64,000 nt of DNA from Candidatus Eiseniibacteriota bacterium (GCA_029262235.1 JAJCZU010000007.1:123630-187629), one strand, 5' to 3'; counted from the first letter of the stretch, positions 47,913 to 56,756 are shown. A program made the numbers and translations. The notes: generated by a model not told the origin, from the sequence alone.

Positions 47913-49817
47913 ATGCGCCGCACAGGATGGATTGTCGTAATCGGTCTGGCGCTGCTGCTCGCCCTGCCCCTGCGTGCGCCGGCGGCGACCGTTACGATTT
48001 ACGTGCTGGACGCGGCAACCGGGGACACGACCACCGCGCGCCACAGCATTCTCGACTCCACGGGCGCACTCAAGTACAACGCGAACGTTCTGAACGACAT
48101 CATCGTGCATCTGTACGAGGACGGATATTACTACACCGAGGGACAGACGCCGATCTTTCCCGACCCGGGCATGCTCCGGATCCGTGTCGGAAAGGGCCTC
48201 GAGTACGAAACCGTGAATGACACGGTCTGGATCACGGGCGACACGACGTTCACCCGCTCCCTTTCCCGCCTCATCGACATGAAGACACTGGGCTGGTACT
48301 CGGGCGACTGCCATACGCACATCAATCATTCGGGCGGCTTTTACGGGCTGAACACGCTCAGCCTGCATCGGGTGGCGCGCGCGGAAGACTTGAACATGAG
48401 CTACGGGCTCGATAACGGGTACTTCTTCATCGGGACCGCCGACCCGACAAGCACGGCCGACCACCTCGTCTACATGTCCGAGGAGTATCGATCGGACACG
48501 TACGGCCATGTGGATCTGCTCGGACTCACGTCATTGATTACGCCGACGTTTTCGCGCTGGAAACCGATGCTGATCGACATCGCCGATTCGGCGCGGGCGC
48601 AGGACGCGCTGGTGGTTTGCGCGCATCCGGTGCCGAGCGGGGATCCGTTCGACGTCACGGACTGGCCGGGCACCGGTCATGCGCGCGAGCTTCCGATCGG
48701 GCTGCTTCATGACGCGTACGACGCGTTCGAGGTCATGTGCTATTCGAATGAGCCGGGCAACGGCATCGAGCTGCAGACGTGGTACCAGGCGCTGAATCTC
48801 GGGTTTCGGATTCCGCCAGTCGCCGGCACGGACGCCTCGATCAACCGCCTGGCCGATGGGCCGGCGGGGGCTTTCCGCACATATGCGTATCTCAGCGCGG
48901 ACTCGCTTACAGTTGCGAACTGGAACGCGGCGGTCGATTCCGGTCGCACGTTCGTGACGAACGGGCCGCTCTTCACGGACTTTCGCGTGAACGGCGCGCT
49001 CCCCGGCGACTCGCTCATGACGGTGGGCACGCCCCTGGCGCTCAGTATCGACATTTCCCTCTTCTCGCGCCTTCCGGTCGACCGGCTCGAACTTGTCGTG
49101 AACGGCGTGGTGGAACGAACCGTGGAGCCGGGGAGTCCGTTCGCGTCACTCGACACCACGCTGACGTTCACAGCAAACGAGAGCGCCTGGATCGCGGCGC
49201 GTGTTGCGGGCGTCGAGAACGACTGGCACGTGATCGGCGACACGCTCTTTGCGCACACGGCGCCCGTTTATGTTGCGATCGGGAACGACCCGGTTGCGGA
49301 CGTCGCGGCCGCGAACTTCTTCATCGACCGGCTGAACGATTTTCAGACCGTGGTGATCACCGAGGGTGAATTCGAAAGTGCCCAGGACTCGCTTCGCGTG
49401 ACGGCCGAAATCGAGAACGCCCTCATTTACTACGGTGCCTTCACGGCGACGGGCGTCGAGGGATCGACCGATGTCGAAACTTCGGCCGGTTTCGATGCGA
49501 CGCCCGACACACCGATTCCGGCCGCGCTTCCCCTGAACCTGCGGGCGGCCCCGACCCCGTTTCGCGCGGGCACGGAAGTCAGCCTCGACGTCCCGTCGTC
49601 GAAGAGCGGCATGCCGGCGCTTCTCGACGTGCGCGTTCTCGATATCGGCGGGCGTGTCGTACGTACGCTGCACCACCAGTACCGCACAGCGGGCTCGGCG
49701 GCCGTTTCGTGGGACGGGCGGGACGAGGGCGGCCATCGCGCGCCGAGCGGCCTCTATCTCGTCCGCGCGACGCTTCTCGGGAAGAGCGAAACGACTCGGG
49801 TCGTGCTCATCCGCTGA
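47913..49817 (+). CDS. Secreted CehA/McbA-like PHP-fold protein with FlgD-like Ig domain
   Basis: 634 residues. The Sec signal peptide (WIVVIGLALLLALPLRAPAA) is followed by a beta-rich lead (about 30-125). A PHP-type metallohydrolase domain then has GWYSGDCHTHINHSGG (HxH metal site), LVVCAHPVPSGDP, FEVMCYSNEP and VAGTDASINR. After a beta domain with LELVVNGVVERTVEPGSP, the C-terminus (about 555-634) is a FlgD-type Ig domain: DVRVLDIGGRVVRTLHHQYR and VSWDGRDEGGHRAPSGLYLVR. That end is common in FCB-group secreted proteins. The substrate is unknown. GAGGA lies four bases before the ATG. Confidence 0.82.
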   Translation: MRRTGWIVVIGLALLLALPLRAPAATVTIYVLDAATGDTTTARHSILDSTGALKYNANVLNDIIVHLYEDGYYYTEGQTPIFPDPGMLRIRVGKGLEYETVNDTVWITGDTTFTRSLSRLIDMKTLGWYSGDCHTHINHSGGFYGLNTLSLHRVARAEDLNMSYGLDNGYFFIGTADPTSTADHLVYMSEEYRSDTYGHVDLLGLTSLITPTFSRWKPMLIDIADSARAQDALVVCAHPVPSGDPFDVTDWPGTGHARELPIGLLHDAYDAFEVMCYSNEPGNGIELQTWYQALNLGFRIPPVAGTDASINRLADGPAGAFRTYAYLSADSLTVANWNAAVDSGRTFVTNGPLFTDFRVNGALPGDSLMTVGTPLALSIDISLFSRLPVDRLELVVNGVVERTVEPGSPFASLDTTLTFTANESAWIAARVAGVENDWHVIGDTLFAHTAPVYVAIGNDPVADVAAANFFIDRLNDFQTVVITEGEFESAQDSLRVTAEIENALIYYGAFTATGVEGSTDVETSAGFDATPDTPIPAALPLNLRAAPTPFRAGTEVSLDVPSSKSGMPALLDVRVLDIGGRVVRTLHHQYRTAGSAAVSWDGRDEGGHRAPSGLYLVRATLLGKSETTRVVLIR

Positions 49818-50044
49818 TCCCGTTCCGCCGCACCCGGTCCTGATCACCCGCATCCAGTCCCCATCGCCCGTATCCGCCCGCACACCGCCTCGTCATGGTC
49901 GGGCAGTCTGTCCTCCCGGGTCCTTTCCGGTCCTCGGCGTTCCCAGTCTTCGAATCTACGGGAAAACCCATATACGGAGGAACCGTGTACGCGCCGATAT
50001 TTTAGTAGAAGACCACGTCCCGGAATGCGTACGCAGGAGACAGC

Positions 50045-51160
50045 TTGAGCCAGAAAGAAAAAATTCTCGTCGTCGACGACAACGCCTTGAATCGTTCAAT
50101 CGCGCTGGAGATCCTCGAGTCGGAGTACGAGGTGACGTGCGTCGAATCGGGCGAAGAAGCGCTCGCGGCCTTCCCGGAGATGCAGCCTTCGATCGTTCTG
50201 CTCGACATCATGATGCCGGGCATCAACGGCTACGAGACGTGCGAAGCAATCCGGAATCTCGAAGGCGGGCGCCGGGTCAAGATCGTGCTTGTTTCGGCCA
50301 AGAACCGGATCGGTGACCGGCTCAAGGGATATGAGACCGGTGCGGACGACTATGTCGTCAAGCCGTTCGACCCGGAAGAACTCCGCGCGAAGATCGACGT
50401 CTTCGTTCGCCTGAAGAACGTGGAAGAACTCGATCGATTCAAACAGGACGTGCTGCAGCTCATCAATCATGAAACGCGCACGCCGATCACGGCGATCATG
50501 CAGTCGCTGACGATTCTGGACGCCGAATCGAAAGACGCGGAGTCGAAGCGCTGGGTCAAGATCGCGCTCAACAATACGAACCGCCTCGTGAATCTGCTCG
50601 AGAAGTCGGACCTGCTGAGCCGCTTTCGTTCCGGCGATGTACGAATGGAATGCGAGAAGCTGAATCTCGGGGAGGAACTGGCGCATGTGCTGGACGCCCT
50701 CGAGGACGCGATCAGCAGCTCGAAGGTTTCGATCGACTGCCGCGTGCCGGAAGATGTGCACGTGCAGGCGGATCCGCGCTACCTGCGCTTCGTTCTGAAC
50801 GCCGTCGTCGACAACGCGATTCGCTTCAGCGAGAAGGGAAGCCGCGTATGCCTGCAGCAGAGCACGAAGAGTGACGACCGCTGCCGTCTGATCGTCACGG
50901 ACTTTGGAGAAGGGATCGATTCCCGTTTCATGCACCTCGTGTTCGAGCCGTTCACGCAGCGCGACATCCATCATCACTCGCAGGGACTCGGTATCAGCCT
51001 GGCGCTTTGCCGCGAGATGATGCGGGGCCAGGCGGGCGCGATCCGGATCGACAGCGAGCCGGGGCGCCAGACCGACGTACACATCGAGCTTCCGCTCGCC
51101 ACCGCGACGCAGGACGATAACGAAGAGAGCGGTTCTTCTACCATCCTTCTCACTCCCTGA
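50045..51160 (+). CDS. Response regulator fused to histidine kinase
   Basis: 371 residues. An N-terminal receiver domain (about 1-120) has acidic pocket VVDDN, phospho-acceptor in LLDIMMPG and lysine in VVKPFD. It is followed by HisKA with NHETRTPITA (phospho-histidine) and a HATPase domain with VVDNAIRFS (N box), DFGEGID (G1) and QGLGISLALC (G2). There is no membrane segment, so it is cytoplasmic. The receiver could be phosphorylated by another kinase, for example the hybrid kinase encoded at 52190-54406, and control the kinase part. The start is TTG with AGGAG five bases upstream. Confidence 0.9.
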   Translation: MSQKEKILVVDDNALNRSIALEILESEYEVTCVESGEEALAAFPEMQPSIVLLDIMMPGINGYETCEAIRNLEGGRRVKIVLVSAKNRIGDRLKGYETGADDYVVKPFDPEELRAKIDVFVRLKNVEELDRFKQDVLQLINHETRTPITAIMQSLTILDAESKDAESKRWVKIALNNTNRLVNLLEKSDLLSRFRSGDVRMECEKLNLGEELAHVLDALEDAISSSKVSIDCRVPEDVHVQADPRYLRFVLNAVVDNAIRFSEKGSRVCLQQSTKSDDRCRLIVTDFGEGIDSRFMHLVFEPFTQRDIHHHSQGLGISLALCREMMRGQAGAIRIDSEPGRQTDVHIELPLATATQDDNEESGSSTILLTP

Positions 51161-51192
51161 TCCCCGCCCATCGTATTCCGTTAAGCAGTACA

Positions 51193-51226
51193 ATGCCCCC
51201 GAACGTCTAAAGTACGAGGGGGGCAT
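51193..51226 (+). promoter_or_regulatory. Hairpin covering the ribosome-binding site of the hydrolase gene
   Basis: ATGCCCCC (51193-51200) and GGGGGCAT (51219-51226) are perfectly complementary with an 18-base loop. The right arm includes the G-rich site that would serve the ATG at 51231. TACAAT at 51188-51193 is a possible -10 box, which would place the transcript start inside or near the left arm. Confidence 0.45.
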
Positions 51227-51230
51227 CACC

Positions 51231-52187
51231 ATGGCATTTTCACGGCGCAGCACTTTGCACGCGGCGCTTCCGGCGACACTTCTGTTCTGCCTGCAGGCAT
51301 TCGCGTTTTCCGGCGCGGCGTCTGTCGCCGAGGCGCAGGAGCGTCCCGCGCAGAAGGAGCACAGGCGCGACTGGCACGCGGCTTCCGATGAAGTCTTTCA
51401 GGTCGTGGAACATTTCTACGATTACGACACGGGAAATCCGCTCGACACGCGCACGGTGGACTCGTGGGAATCAGACGGCGCGATCTTCGAGAACATCGTG
51501 TTCACGACGCAGTCGGGGGAGCGGGTGCCGGGCGATCTCGCCATCCCCACGGATCGGGCGAAGCGGTGCCCTGCCGTCATTCTGCTTCACGGGCTCGGCG
51601 CGACGCGCGACCGCTGGTGGGACGAAGACCGCCAGGCGCTGCCGGACTCGCTGCTTGCCGCCGGCATTGCGGTCCTTACGATCGACCTGGCGCTTCACGG
51701 CGCCCGCAGCGCGCGGAACGATTACCAGAACCCCGTGTTTCTGACGATGGGCGACAGCCTGTTCGTGAAGAGCCGGGACATGGTGATTCAGTCGACGATC
51801 GATGCGCGCCGCGCGCTGGACTATCTGAAAACGCGGCGGGAGATCGATCCCGGAAAGATCGCGGTTGTGGGCTACAGCATGGGGGCTTCGATCGCGTTTC
51901 GGCTGGCGGCGCTCGAGAAGGACGTGGCCGGCGTCGTGGCCTGCGCGGCGACGTCAGGGCGTGCGCCCGTGCCGACCGACTACTTCAACTTTGCCGCGCG
52001 CACGAAGGCGCCCGTTCTTCTGCAGATCGGGCGGGACGACTGGCTGAGCTCTCCCGAAGACGCGGCGACTCTGCTCGCGCTGATTCCGGTGGTGGACAAG
52101 AAGCTGGTCTTCTATGAAGCGGGACACCGGCTTCCGCCGTCGTTTGCGATCGACGCGGGCGCGTGGTTACGGGAAAGGCTGAAGTAG
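51231..52187 (+). CDS. Secreted alpha/beta hydrolase (dienelactone hydrolase-like)
   Basis: 318 residues with a signal peptide ending about AEAQ. The alpha/beta hydrolase core has LLHGLGATRDRWW (oxyanion region), the nucleophile elbow GYSMGAS, the acid in GRDDWLSSPEDA and the histidine in YEAGHRLPPS. It is probably an esterase or peptidase-like hydrolase in the periplasm; the substrate is unknown. Its stop lies two bases from the stop of the convergent hybrid kinase gene. Confidence 0.85.
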   Translation: MAFSRRSTLHAALPATLLFCLQAFAFSGAASVAEAQERPAQKEHRRDWHAASDEVFQVVEHFYDYDTGNPLDTRTVDSWESDGAIFENIVFTTQSGERVPGDLAIPTDRAKRCPAVILLHGLGATRDRWWDEDRQALPDSLLAAGIAVLTIDLALHGARSARNDYQNPVFLTMGDSLFVKSRDMVIQSTIDARRALDYLKTRREIDPGKIAVVGYSMGASIAFRLAALEKDVAGVVACAATSGRAPVPTDYFNFAARTKAPVLLQIGRDDWLSSPEDAATLLALIPVVDKKLVFYEAGHRLPPSFAIDAGAWLRERLK

Positions 52188-52189
52188 TC

Positions 52190-54406
52190 TTACGACTGTT
52201 CCGCAATGCGGAGGAGTTCGCGCTTCGCGGCATCGAACTGATCCTGCACGGCCGGGAGCAGCTCCATCATGGAAGGAAAGTTCTTCATCGGGGCCCTGTC
52301 TTCGAGCTCCTGCAGCAGTTCGCGCAGACGCTCCGCGCCGAGGTTCGCGGCGTCCGACTTGAGCGCGTGCGAGTAAAACTCGACCTGCGAAGGATTGCCG
52401 TCGAGCACCGCGGTCCGAATCTGCTCCATCTGCTCGGGCGCATTCTCGAGGAAGTAGTCGATGGCGCGGACTACGAGATTCCCCCCGCCCGGGCGCTGCA
52501 TGGAGCGCAGTCGATCGATGGCGCCGATATCGATGACGCCATCCTCGAAGCCCGCCGCGGGATCCGCATGTTGACTCGCGCCGGCACTCTCGGGAATCGT
52601 ATCGCCGTGCAGCCACTTCGTGAGCACGCGTCGCAGATCCTCCTGTGAGAACGGCTTGGAGATGAAATCGTCCATGCCCGCCTCGAACGCGCGCTGCTTC
52701 GCCGTGTCGGATACGTTCGCCGTGAGCGCGATCACGGGCGTTCTTTTCAGATCAGCATAGTTCGCCTCGTGTTCACGAATGCGCTTCGTGGCCCCGTACC
52801 CGTCGAGCGTCGGCATCTGGCAATCCATCAGGATGAGGTCGTACGTCCCCTGCGCGAACGCGTCGAGCGCGCCCCGCCCGTCTTCGACGATCTTCACGTG
52901 GCACCCCCACTCTTCGAGCGTCGAGACGGCCACTTCCTGGTTGATCGGGTTGTCCTCGGCGAGAAGAACGTGATGGCTGAGCGCCGGCATGTTCGAGGAA
53001 TGCGACTCACTCATCGGATCGCCCAGGTCGAGCTCGATGCGCTCGATGTCGAGCAGCCTGCGAATCGTGCGCAGCAGTTCCCGCTGTCGAATCGGCTTCG
53101 AAAGGAACAGCAGTTTGGGGTCCTCGCGAAGTTCGCTGTCCTTCGCGCCGGACTTCCGCAGCAGGATAACGGGAGTCTCGCTGACGGTCGCGTCGTTCCG
53201 CATGGTTTCGATGAAGCGCGAGGGCAGATAGTCGGGCAGGTCTTCGTCGACGACCAGGAACATCGGTCCCCCCGCGCCCGCCTTGCGAATCGCGGCGAAC
53301 GCCTCCTCGGGCTTCGCAGTGCGCGTACAGTCGAGCCCCCACGCGGTCACCTGATTCCCGAGCGACTTCCGCCTGAGCGCGTTTGTGTCGAGCACGATCG
53401 CGCGCGCGCCGACCAGGTCGTCCTGCTGCAGCGAGATCGAGGAGTAGATGGCAGGCTGGCGTTCGAAGCGCGCGAAGAACCAGAACTGCGACCCTTCGCC
53501 GGGTTCGCTCTCGACGCCGATTTCGCCGCCCATCATCTCCACGAGCTGGCGCGCGATCGGAAGGCCGAGCCCCGTGCCGCCGTACTGGCGCGTGGTCGAT
53601 CCGTCGGCCTGTTCGAACGACTCGAACACACGGCTCAGCGCCTGCTCACTCATGCCGATTCCCGTATCGCGAATGTCGAAACGAATGCTCAGCTTTTCAT
53701 CGTCCTGTTCCGCGGTCGAAATCTGCACGAGCACCCAGCCCTTCGTCGTGAACTTGATCGCGTTCCCGATCAGGTTGCTGAGGATCTGCTGCAGACGCAC
53801 CGGATCCCCGATAAGCTGCGTCGGGATCGAACTCGGCACGACGCAGAGCAGTTCGATCCCTTTCGTATGGGCGGAGTTCGCGAGAAGCTCGCAGGTTTCT
53901 TCGACGACCTCGCGCAGATCGAACCGGATCTCCTCGAGCGAAAGCTTCCCCGCTTCGATTTTCGAGAAGTCGAGAATACTGTTGATGACTCTGAGCAGGG
54001 ACTCGCCCGACCGTTGAATGACCTCGGTGAATCGTTTCTGGCGTGTGTCGATGTTTGTTCCGAGAAGAAGTTCGGTCATGCCGAGAATGCCGTTCATCGG
54101 CGTTCGAATTTCGTGGCTCATGTTCGCGAGAAACTCCGACTTCGCGCGGTTGGCGGCGTCGGCGGCTTCCTTCGCGCTTCGAAAGTCCGCGTTGGAGCGC
54201 TCGAGATCCCGCAAGGTCGTGCGCAGTTCCGTCGTTCGCTCACGCACCTTGCTTTCGAGAAGAACGGCCGCCTGTGTCAGGGAGAACGTCTCGTTATACA
54301 TGTCCATGCTGCGCTCGACGCGCCGCATGAGCGACCGCTGCACCTTGTTCAGGCGCAGTACTTCCTGCTCGAGGTCGTGACATCGCTTCTGCAGGTCGCC
54401 GCTCAC
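52190..54406 (-). CDS. BarA-type hybrid histidine kinase with two receivers and Hpt
   Basis: 738 residues, soluble. An N-terminal coiled coil (about 1-80) is followed by HisKA with ANMSHEIRTPMNGILGM (phospho-histidine about residue 98). The HATPase has NLIGNAIKFT, DTGIGMS and GGTGLGLPIA. The first receiver-like domain (about 335-455) lacks the acidic pair (VLDTN) but keeps VVDEDLP. The full receiver (about 485-605) has LLAEDNPINQ, LMDCQMPTLDG and SKPFS. The C-terminal Hpt has FYSHALKSDAANLGA. There is no sensor domain of its own. The GTG start overlaps the FIST gene (GTGA), so the FIST protein is the likely input. Confidence 0.9.
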   Translation of the reverse strand: MSGDLQKRCHDLEQEVLRLNKVQRSLMRRVERSMDMYNETFSLTQAAVLLESKVRERTTELRTTLRDLERSNADFRSAKEAADAANRAKSEFLANMSHEIRTPMNGILGMTELLLGTNIDTRQKRFTEVIQRSGESLLRVINSILDFSKIEAGKLSLEEIRFDLREVVEETCELLANSAHTKGIELLCVVPSSIPTQLIGDPVRLQQILSNLIGNAIKFTTKGWVLVQISTAEQDDEKLSIRFDIRDTGIGMSEQALSRVFESFEQADGSTTRQYGGTGLGLPIARQLVEMMGGEIGVESEPGEGSQFWFFARFERQPAIYSSISLQQDDLVGARAIVLDTNALRRKSLGNQVTAWGLDCTRTAKPEEAFAAIRKAGAGGPMFLVVDEDLPDYLPSRFIETMRNDATVSETPVILLRKSGAKDSELREDPKLLFLSKPIRQRELLRTIRRLLDIERIELDLGDPMSESHSSNMPALSHHVLLAEDNPINQEVAVSTLEEWGCHVKIVEDGRGALDAFAQGTYDLILMDCQMPTLDGYGATKRIREHEANYADLKRTPVIALTANVSDTAKQRAFEAGMDDFISKPFSQEDLRRVLTKWLHGDTIPESAGASQHADPAAGFEDGVIDIGAIDRLRSMQRPGGGNLVVRAIDYFLENAPEQMEQIRTAVLDGNPSQVEFYSHALKSDAANLGAERLRELLQELEDRAPMKNFPSMMELLPAVQDQFDAAKRELLRIAEQS

Positions 54407-55560
54407 GTGATTTCTCCGTTTTCAGTGCCGATGGCGATACCCGTGAACGTATTGCTCGTGTGCATGAAGTTGATCTGCTCGCCGTACGTGGAGAAACCGA
54501 TGACGTTGTTGAGCGCCATGAGTTCGGAGACCTCGGGGCGCATGCCGCTGTAGTCCAGTTCGAGATTGCGGTGCATCGAATCGCACCCGATCACGATTTC
54601 CGGAGTCCCCAGACGTTTCTGAATCGCGGAGAAAGTCTCTTTCAGGTTGCGCGTGAGATCGCCCGCCTTCGCGAGCGAAAGGACCACGCCCTCGTCGATC
54701 GCGCACAGGAATCGCAGGTGACCCTCCTCGGTCGCGCGCTGGATGCCCCGTACGTAGTACGTGCCGCCGACCCGCGCGACGAACGCGTACTTTCCGAATG
54801 CCTGGTAGTCGATCTCGTCGACGGGAGTACCGATCAGACGCGCGTATTCCTCGAGCGCGGGGCGTCCGTTGATTTCGCGGACAACGCGCTCCGCCGGATT
54901 CGCGTCCGTGATGACGATTTTTTCATCCGTCGCCTGGAAGTGGTCGGTCTTGAAGATCGTGAAGGGCCGGTTCGTCTTTACGAGTGTCAGCACGGTGGCG
55001 TCACTCCGAAACCGGCCGTCGTAGTAGATGTGAGTGGCGCGGTAGCGCCCGCCGTCGGCGGCCGACCCCCCGAACATATGAATGCCGCCGAGGCTGCGAT
55101 AGATTCCGCTCACGACGAGCTCTTCGATGCAGCTGAGGCCGTCCGTCATCAGGAAGCCGAACGCTTTTTTCGTGCGTTCTTCCGCGGGCAGTCCGAGCGA
55201 GTCGCGTGCTCGTTTCGCGGCCGTCGCGACGCGTGTGAAGTCGTAACCTGATATCTGGTCGACCATTTCCACAGCGACGCCGAACTCGCTCTTCGGGAGC
55301 GAGAACCCCGTAATCGAGCCCTCGAGGTATCCCATCGGCGAGATTTCGCCCGCCGTCGTGCAGCCCACCAGGGGGCGGTTCCCGAAAGCCTCTCTCAGTG
55401 AAGCGGCCAGCACGTCCAGATTGTACGAAGGGGAACAGAAGAAAACCGTGATGGCGGCGTTCTCCGCATCGACCGAGGCGTAAAATTCCTTCGCCGCCTC
55501 AGCGGGATCGCTCGAAAGCGAAAAACCCTTGCAAATACTACTCTTACCCGCCTGAAGCAT
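54403..55560 (-). CDS. FIST-domain sensory protein (NosP-like)
   Basis: 385 residues: FIST N domain (about 30-215; VFFCSPSYNLDVLAAS, LVGCTTAGEISP, FLMTDGLS, IHMFGGSAADGG) and FIST_C (about 220-365; ALEEYARLIG, RFLCAIDEGVVLSLA, GCDSMHRNLELD). FIST proteins are sensory modules; the NosP subgroup binds heme and nitric oxide and controls a co-encoded kinase. The four-base overlap with a kinase that lacks its own sensor supports that arrangement. Heme binding is not shown by the sequence itself. The upstream region is the repeat-rich stretch 55561-56285. Confidence 0.88.
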   Translation of the reverse strand: MLQAGKSSICKGFSLSSDPAEAAKEFYASVDAENAAITVFFCSPSYNLDVLAASLREAFGNRPLVGCTTAGEISPMGYLEGSITGFSLPKSEFGVAVEMVDQISGYDFTRVATAAKRARDSLGLPAEERTKKAFGFLMTDGLSCIEELVVSGIYRSLGGIHMFGGSAADGGRYRATHIYYDGRFRSDATVLTLVKTNRPFTIFKTDHFQATDEKIVITDANPAERVVREINGRPALEEYARLIGTPVDEIDYQAFGKYAFVARVGGTYYVRGIQRATEEGHLRFLCAIDEGVVLSLAKAGDLTRNLKETFSAIQKRLGTPEIVIGCDSMHRNLELDYSGMRPEVSELMALNNVIGFSTYGEQINFMHTSNTFTGIAIGTENGEIT

Positions 55561-55680
55561 GCGCGCCCCTCATGATAATCGGCCCGAAAACAGGTGTACT
55601 CCCTGTAGTCCGTTATCGGCCGATTTCCGGAGTTCCATGAATGTGCTGGCTGGGGTTCGGGCCTGTCCTTTGCCCGGGCT

Positions 55681-55798
55681 CGGGCGTGTCGGCTCTCCTC
55701 GCCTCGCCCTGTCGGGTCGTGGGTCATCGTACTGTAATGAATACGCCGTGCCCCCGCCCCTCCAATGGGGCTCGGTCTGCGGGGAGCCGACACGCCCG
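55681..55798 (+). repeat. Structured palindromic repeat, type C, copy C3
   Basis: Arms CGGGCGTGTCGGCTC (55681-55695) and GAGCCGACACGCCCG (55784-55798) are perfectly complementary over 15 bases. The core contains CTCGCCTCGCCCTGTCGGG, a variable middle, then CCCCGCCCCTCCAATGGGGC and TCGG-CTGCGGGG. It has the same orientation as the copy at 63835-63967. Bases 55561-55680 and 55799-55940 are GC-rich with no gene seen. Confidence 0.85.
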
Positions 55799-55940
55799 GC
55801 CGGGGGTGAGCAGCATGCCCGACGGGGCGGGCAACGAATGGACCTTCGAAGATGGCCTTTTCGAGCGAGGGAAAGGGGAAAAGTTCGGAGAAGGTGAGGG
55901 AAGCGGATAGAGAAGTTGGAAAGGAAATAGAAGAAGGGGG

Positions 55941-55988
55941 CGGGGGCACGGCGAGGAGAAGCCGAAAACCGTGCGCCGAAAACCGTGC
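55941..55988 (-). repeat. Partial type C repeat, internal deletion derivative
   Basis: CGGGGGCACGGCG (55941-55953), matching one part of copy C4 (56142-56154), is joined directly to a 28-base block (55951-55978) identical to 56198-56225 of C4. The 44-base middle of the element is absent, apparently lost between GCG repeats. GCCGAAAACCGTGC is then repeated in tandem (55961-55974 and 55975-55988). Confidence 0.75.
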
Positions 55989-56096
55989 ATCGAGGGGAAT
56001 GTAAGTCGGAGCGCCCGCGATTGACCCTTTCGGATTCTTCCCGCTTCAAGAGACGGGAGCGGCGAGGCGGTGTGCGCGGGCGGGCCGCGACCTCGG

Positions 56097-56223
56097 GCGC
56101 GCGGTTTCGGTTCCCCGCAGCCCCGAGCCCCATTGGAGGGCCGGGGGCACGGCGAACATGTTTCAATCGCTGTGACAGCAGGCCCGACAGGGCGAGGGCG
56201 AGGAGAAGCCGAAAACCGTGCGC
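56097..56223 (-). repeat. Structured palindromic repeat, type C, copy C4
   Basis: Inverted relative to C3 and C5. The left arm GCGCGCGGTTTCGGTTCC (56097-56114) pairs with the right arm containing GAAGCCGAAAACCGTGCGC (56205-56223) with one bulge and one or two wobbles. Where C3 and C5 have GTGTCGG/CCGACAC, this copy has GGTTTCGG/CCGAAAACC, so both sides have changed together. The core GAGCCCCATTGGAGGG and CCCGACAGGGCGAGGGCGAG matches the other copies. Bases 56224-56285 hold nothing else. Confidence 0.85.
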
Positions 56224-56285
56224 CGGTCTGAAGGGGTACCGCACGCAGATCGCAATACCTCCTCAGCCCCGCCCGTCTTCAACCC

Positions 56286-56756
56286 CTAGTGGACGTGGTC
56301 TTCGTACTTGTAGTGCTTCTTGAGCGTTTCGATCGCCGCGCGCAGGTCCGTCGCCGTTTCCGCTCGGGCGTCCTGCTTCGTTTTCATCGCGGCGGTCATT
56401 ACAGCGTGATGATCGGCGAGCTTCGCAAGATACTGCTCGCGACCCTCGGCTTCCGCGGCGACGGGTTTCACCTTCTGCGCCAGAAAGTACTCGGACATGA
56501 TGCTGATGATGTCGCTCGCGTGATCTTCCTTGGTCGTGATCCAGCGCACCATCTGGTTCATCGCCTTCGCGTCGTTCCGCGTGCCGGCGAGTTCGACAAT
56601 GGCCAGGATCGATTTTTCGATCGTGTCGGTGTCCTCGAGCATGCGGTCGATACGGGCGGTATCATCGTAGATTCCGCACGGGACCTGACAGTGGCCGAAG
56701 GCCGTGACCGGGGCGAAGAGCAGAAACGCGAAGGCGGCGGCGAAGAAGTGTTTCAT
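56286..56756 (-). CDS. sodN: Nickel superoxide dismutase, exported
   Basis: 156 residues. A Sec-type signal (HFFAAAFAFLLFAPVTAFG) is followed at once by HCQVPCGIYDD, the nickel hook HCxxPCxxY. Cleavage after AFG would expose His1, Cys2 and Cys6 for nickel binding. The rest (about 137 residues) is the four-helix Ni-SOD body with MNQMVRWITTKEDHA and LHKL-like segments ending KHYKYEDHVH. It removes superoxide, here apparently in the periplasm. The ATG at 56756 has GGAGG five bases upstream; 19 further open codons run through a terminator and are not real. Confidence 0.93.
   Translation of the reverse strand: MKHFFAAAFAFLLFAPVTAFGHCQVPCGIYDDTARIDRMLEDTDTIEKSILAIVELAGTRNDAKAMNQMVRWITTKEDHASDIISIMSEYFLAQKVKPVAAEAEGREQYLAKLADHHAVMTAAMKTKQDARAETATDLRAAIETLKKHYKYEDHVH

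Noticed and set aside
55559..55950. Small open frames in the repeat region upstream of the FIST gene
   Set aside because: They span the type C repeat arms, occur on both strands and show no protein-like pattern.
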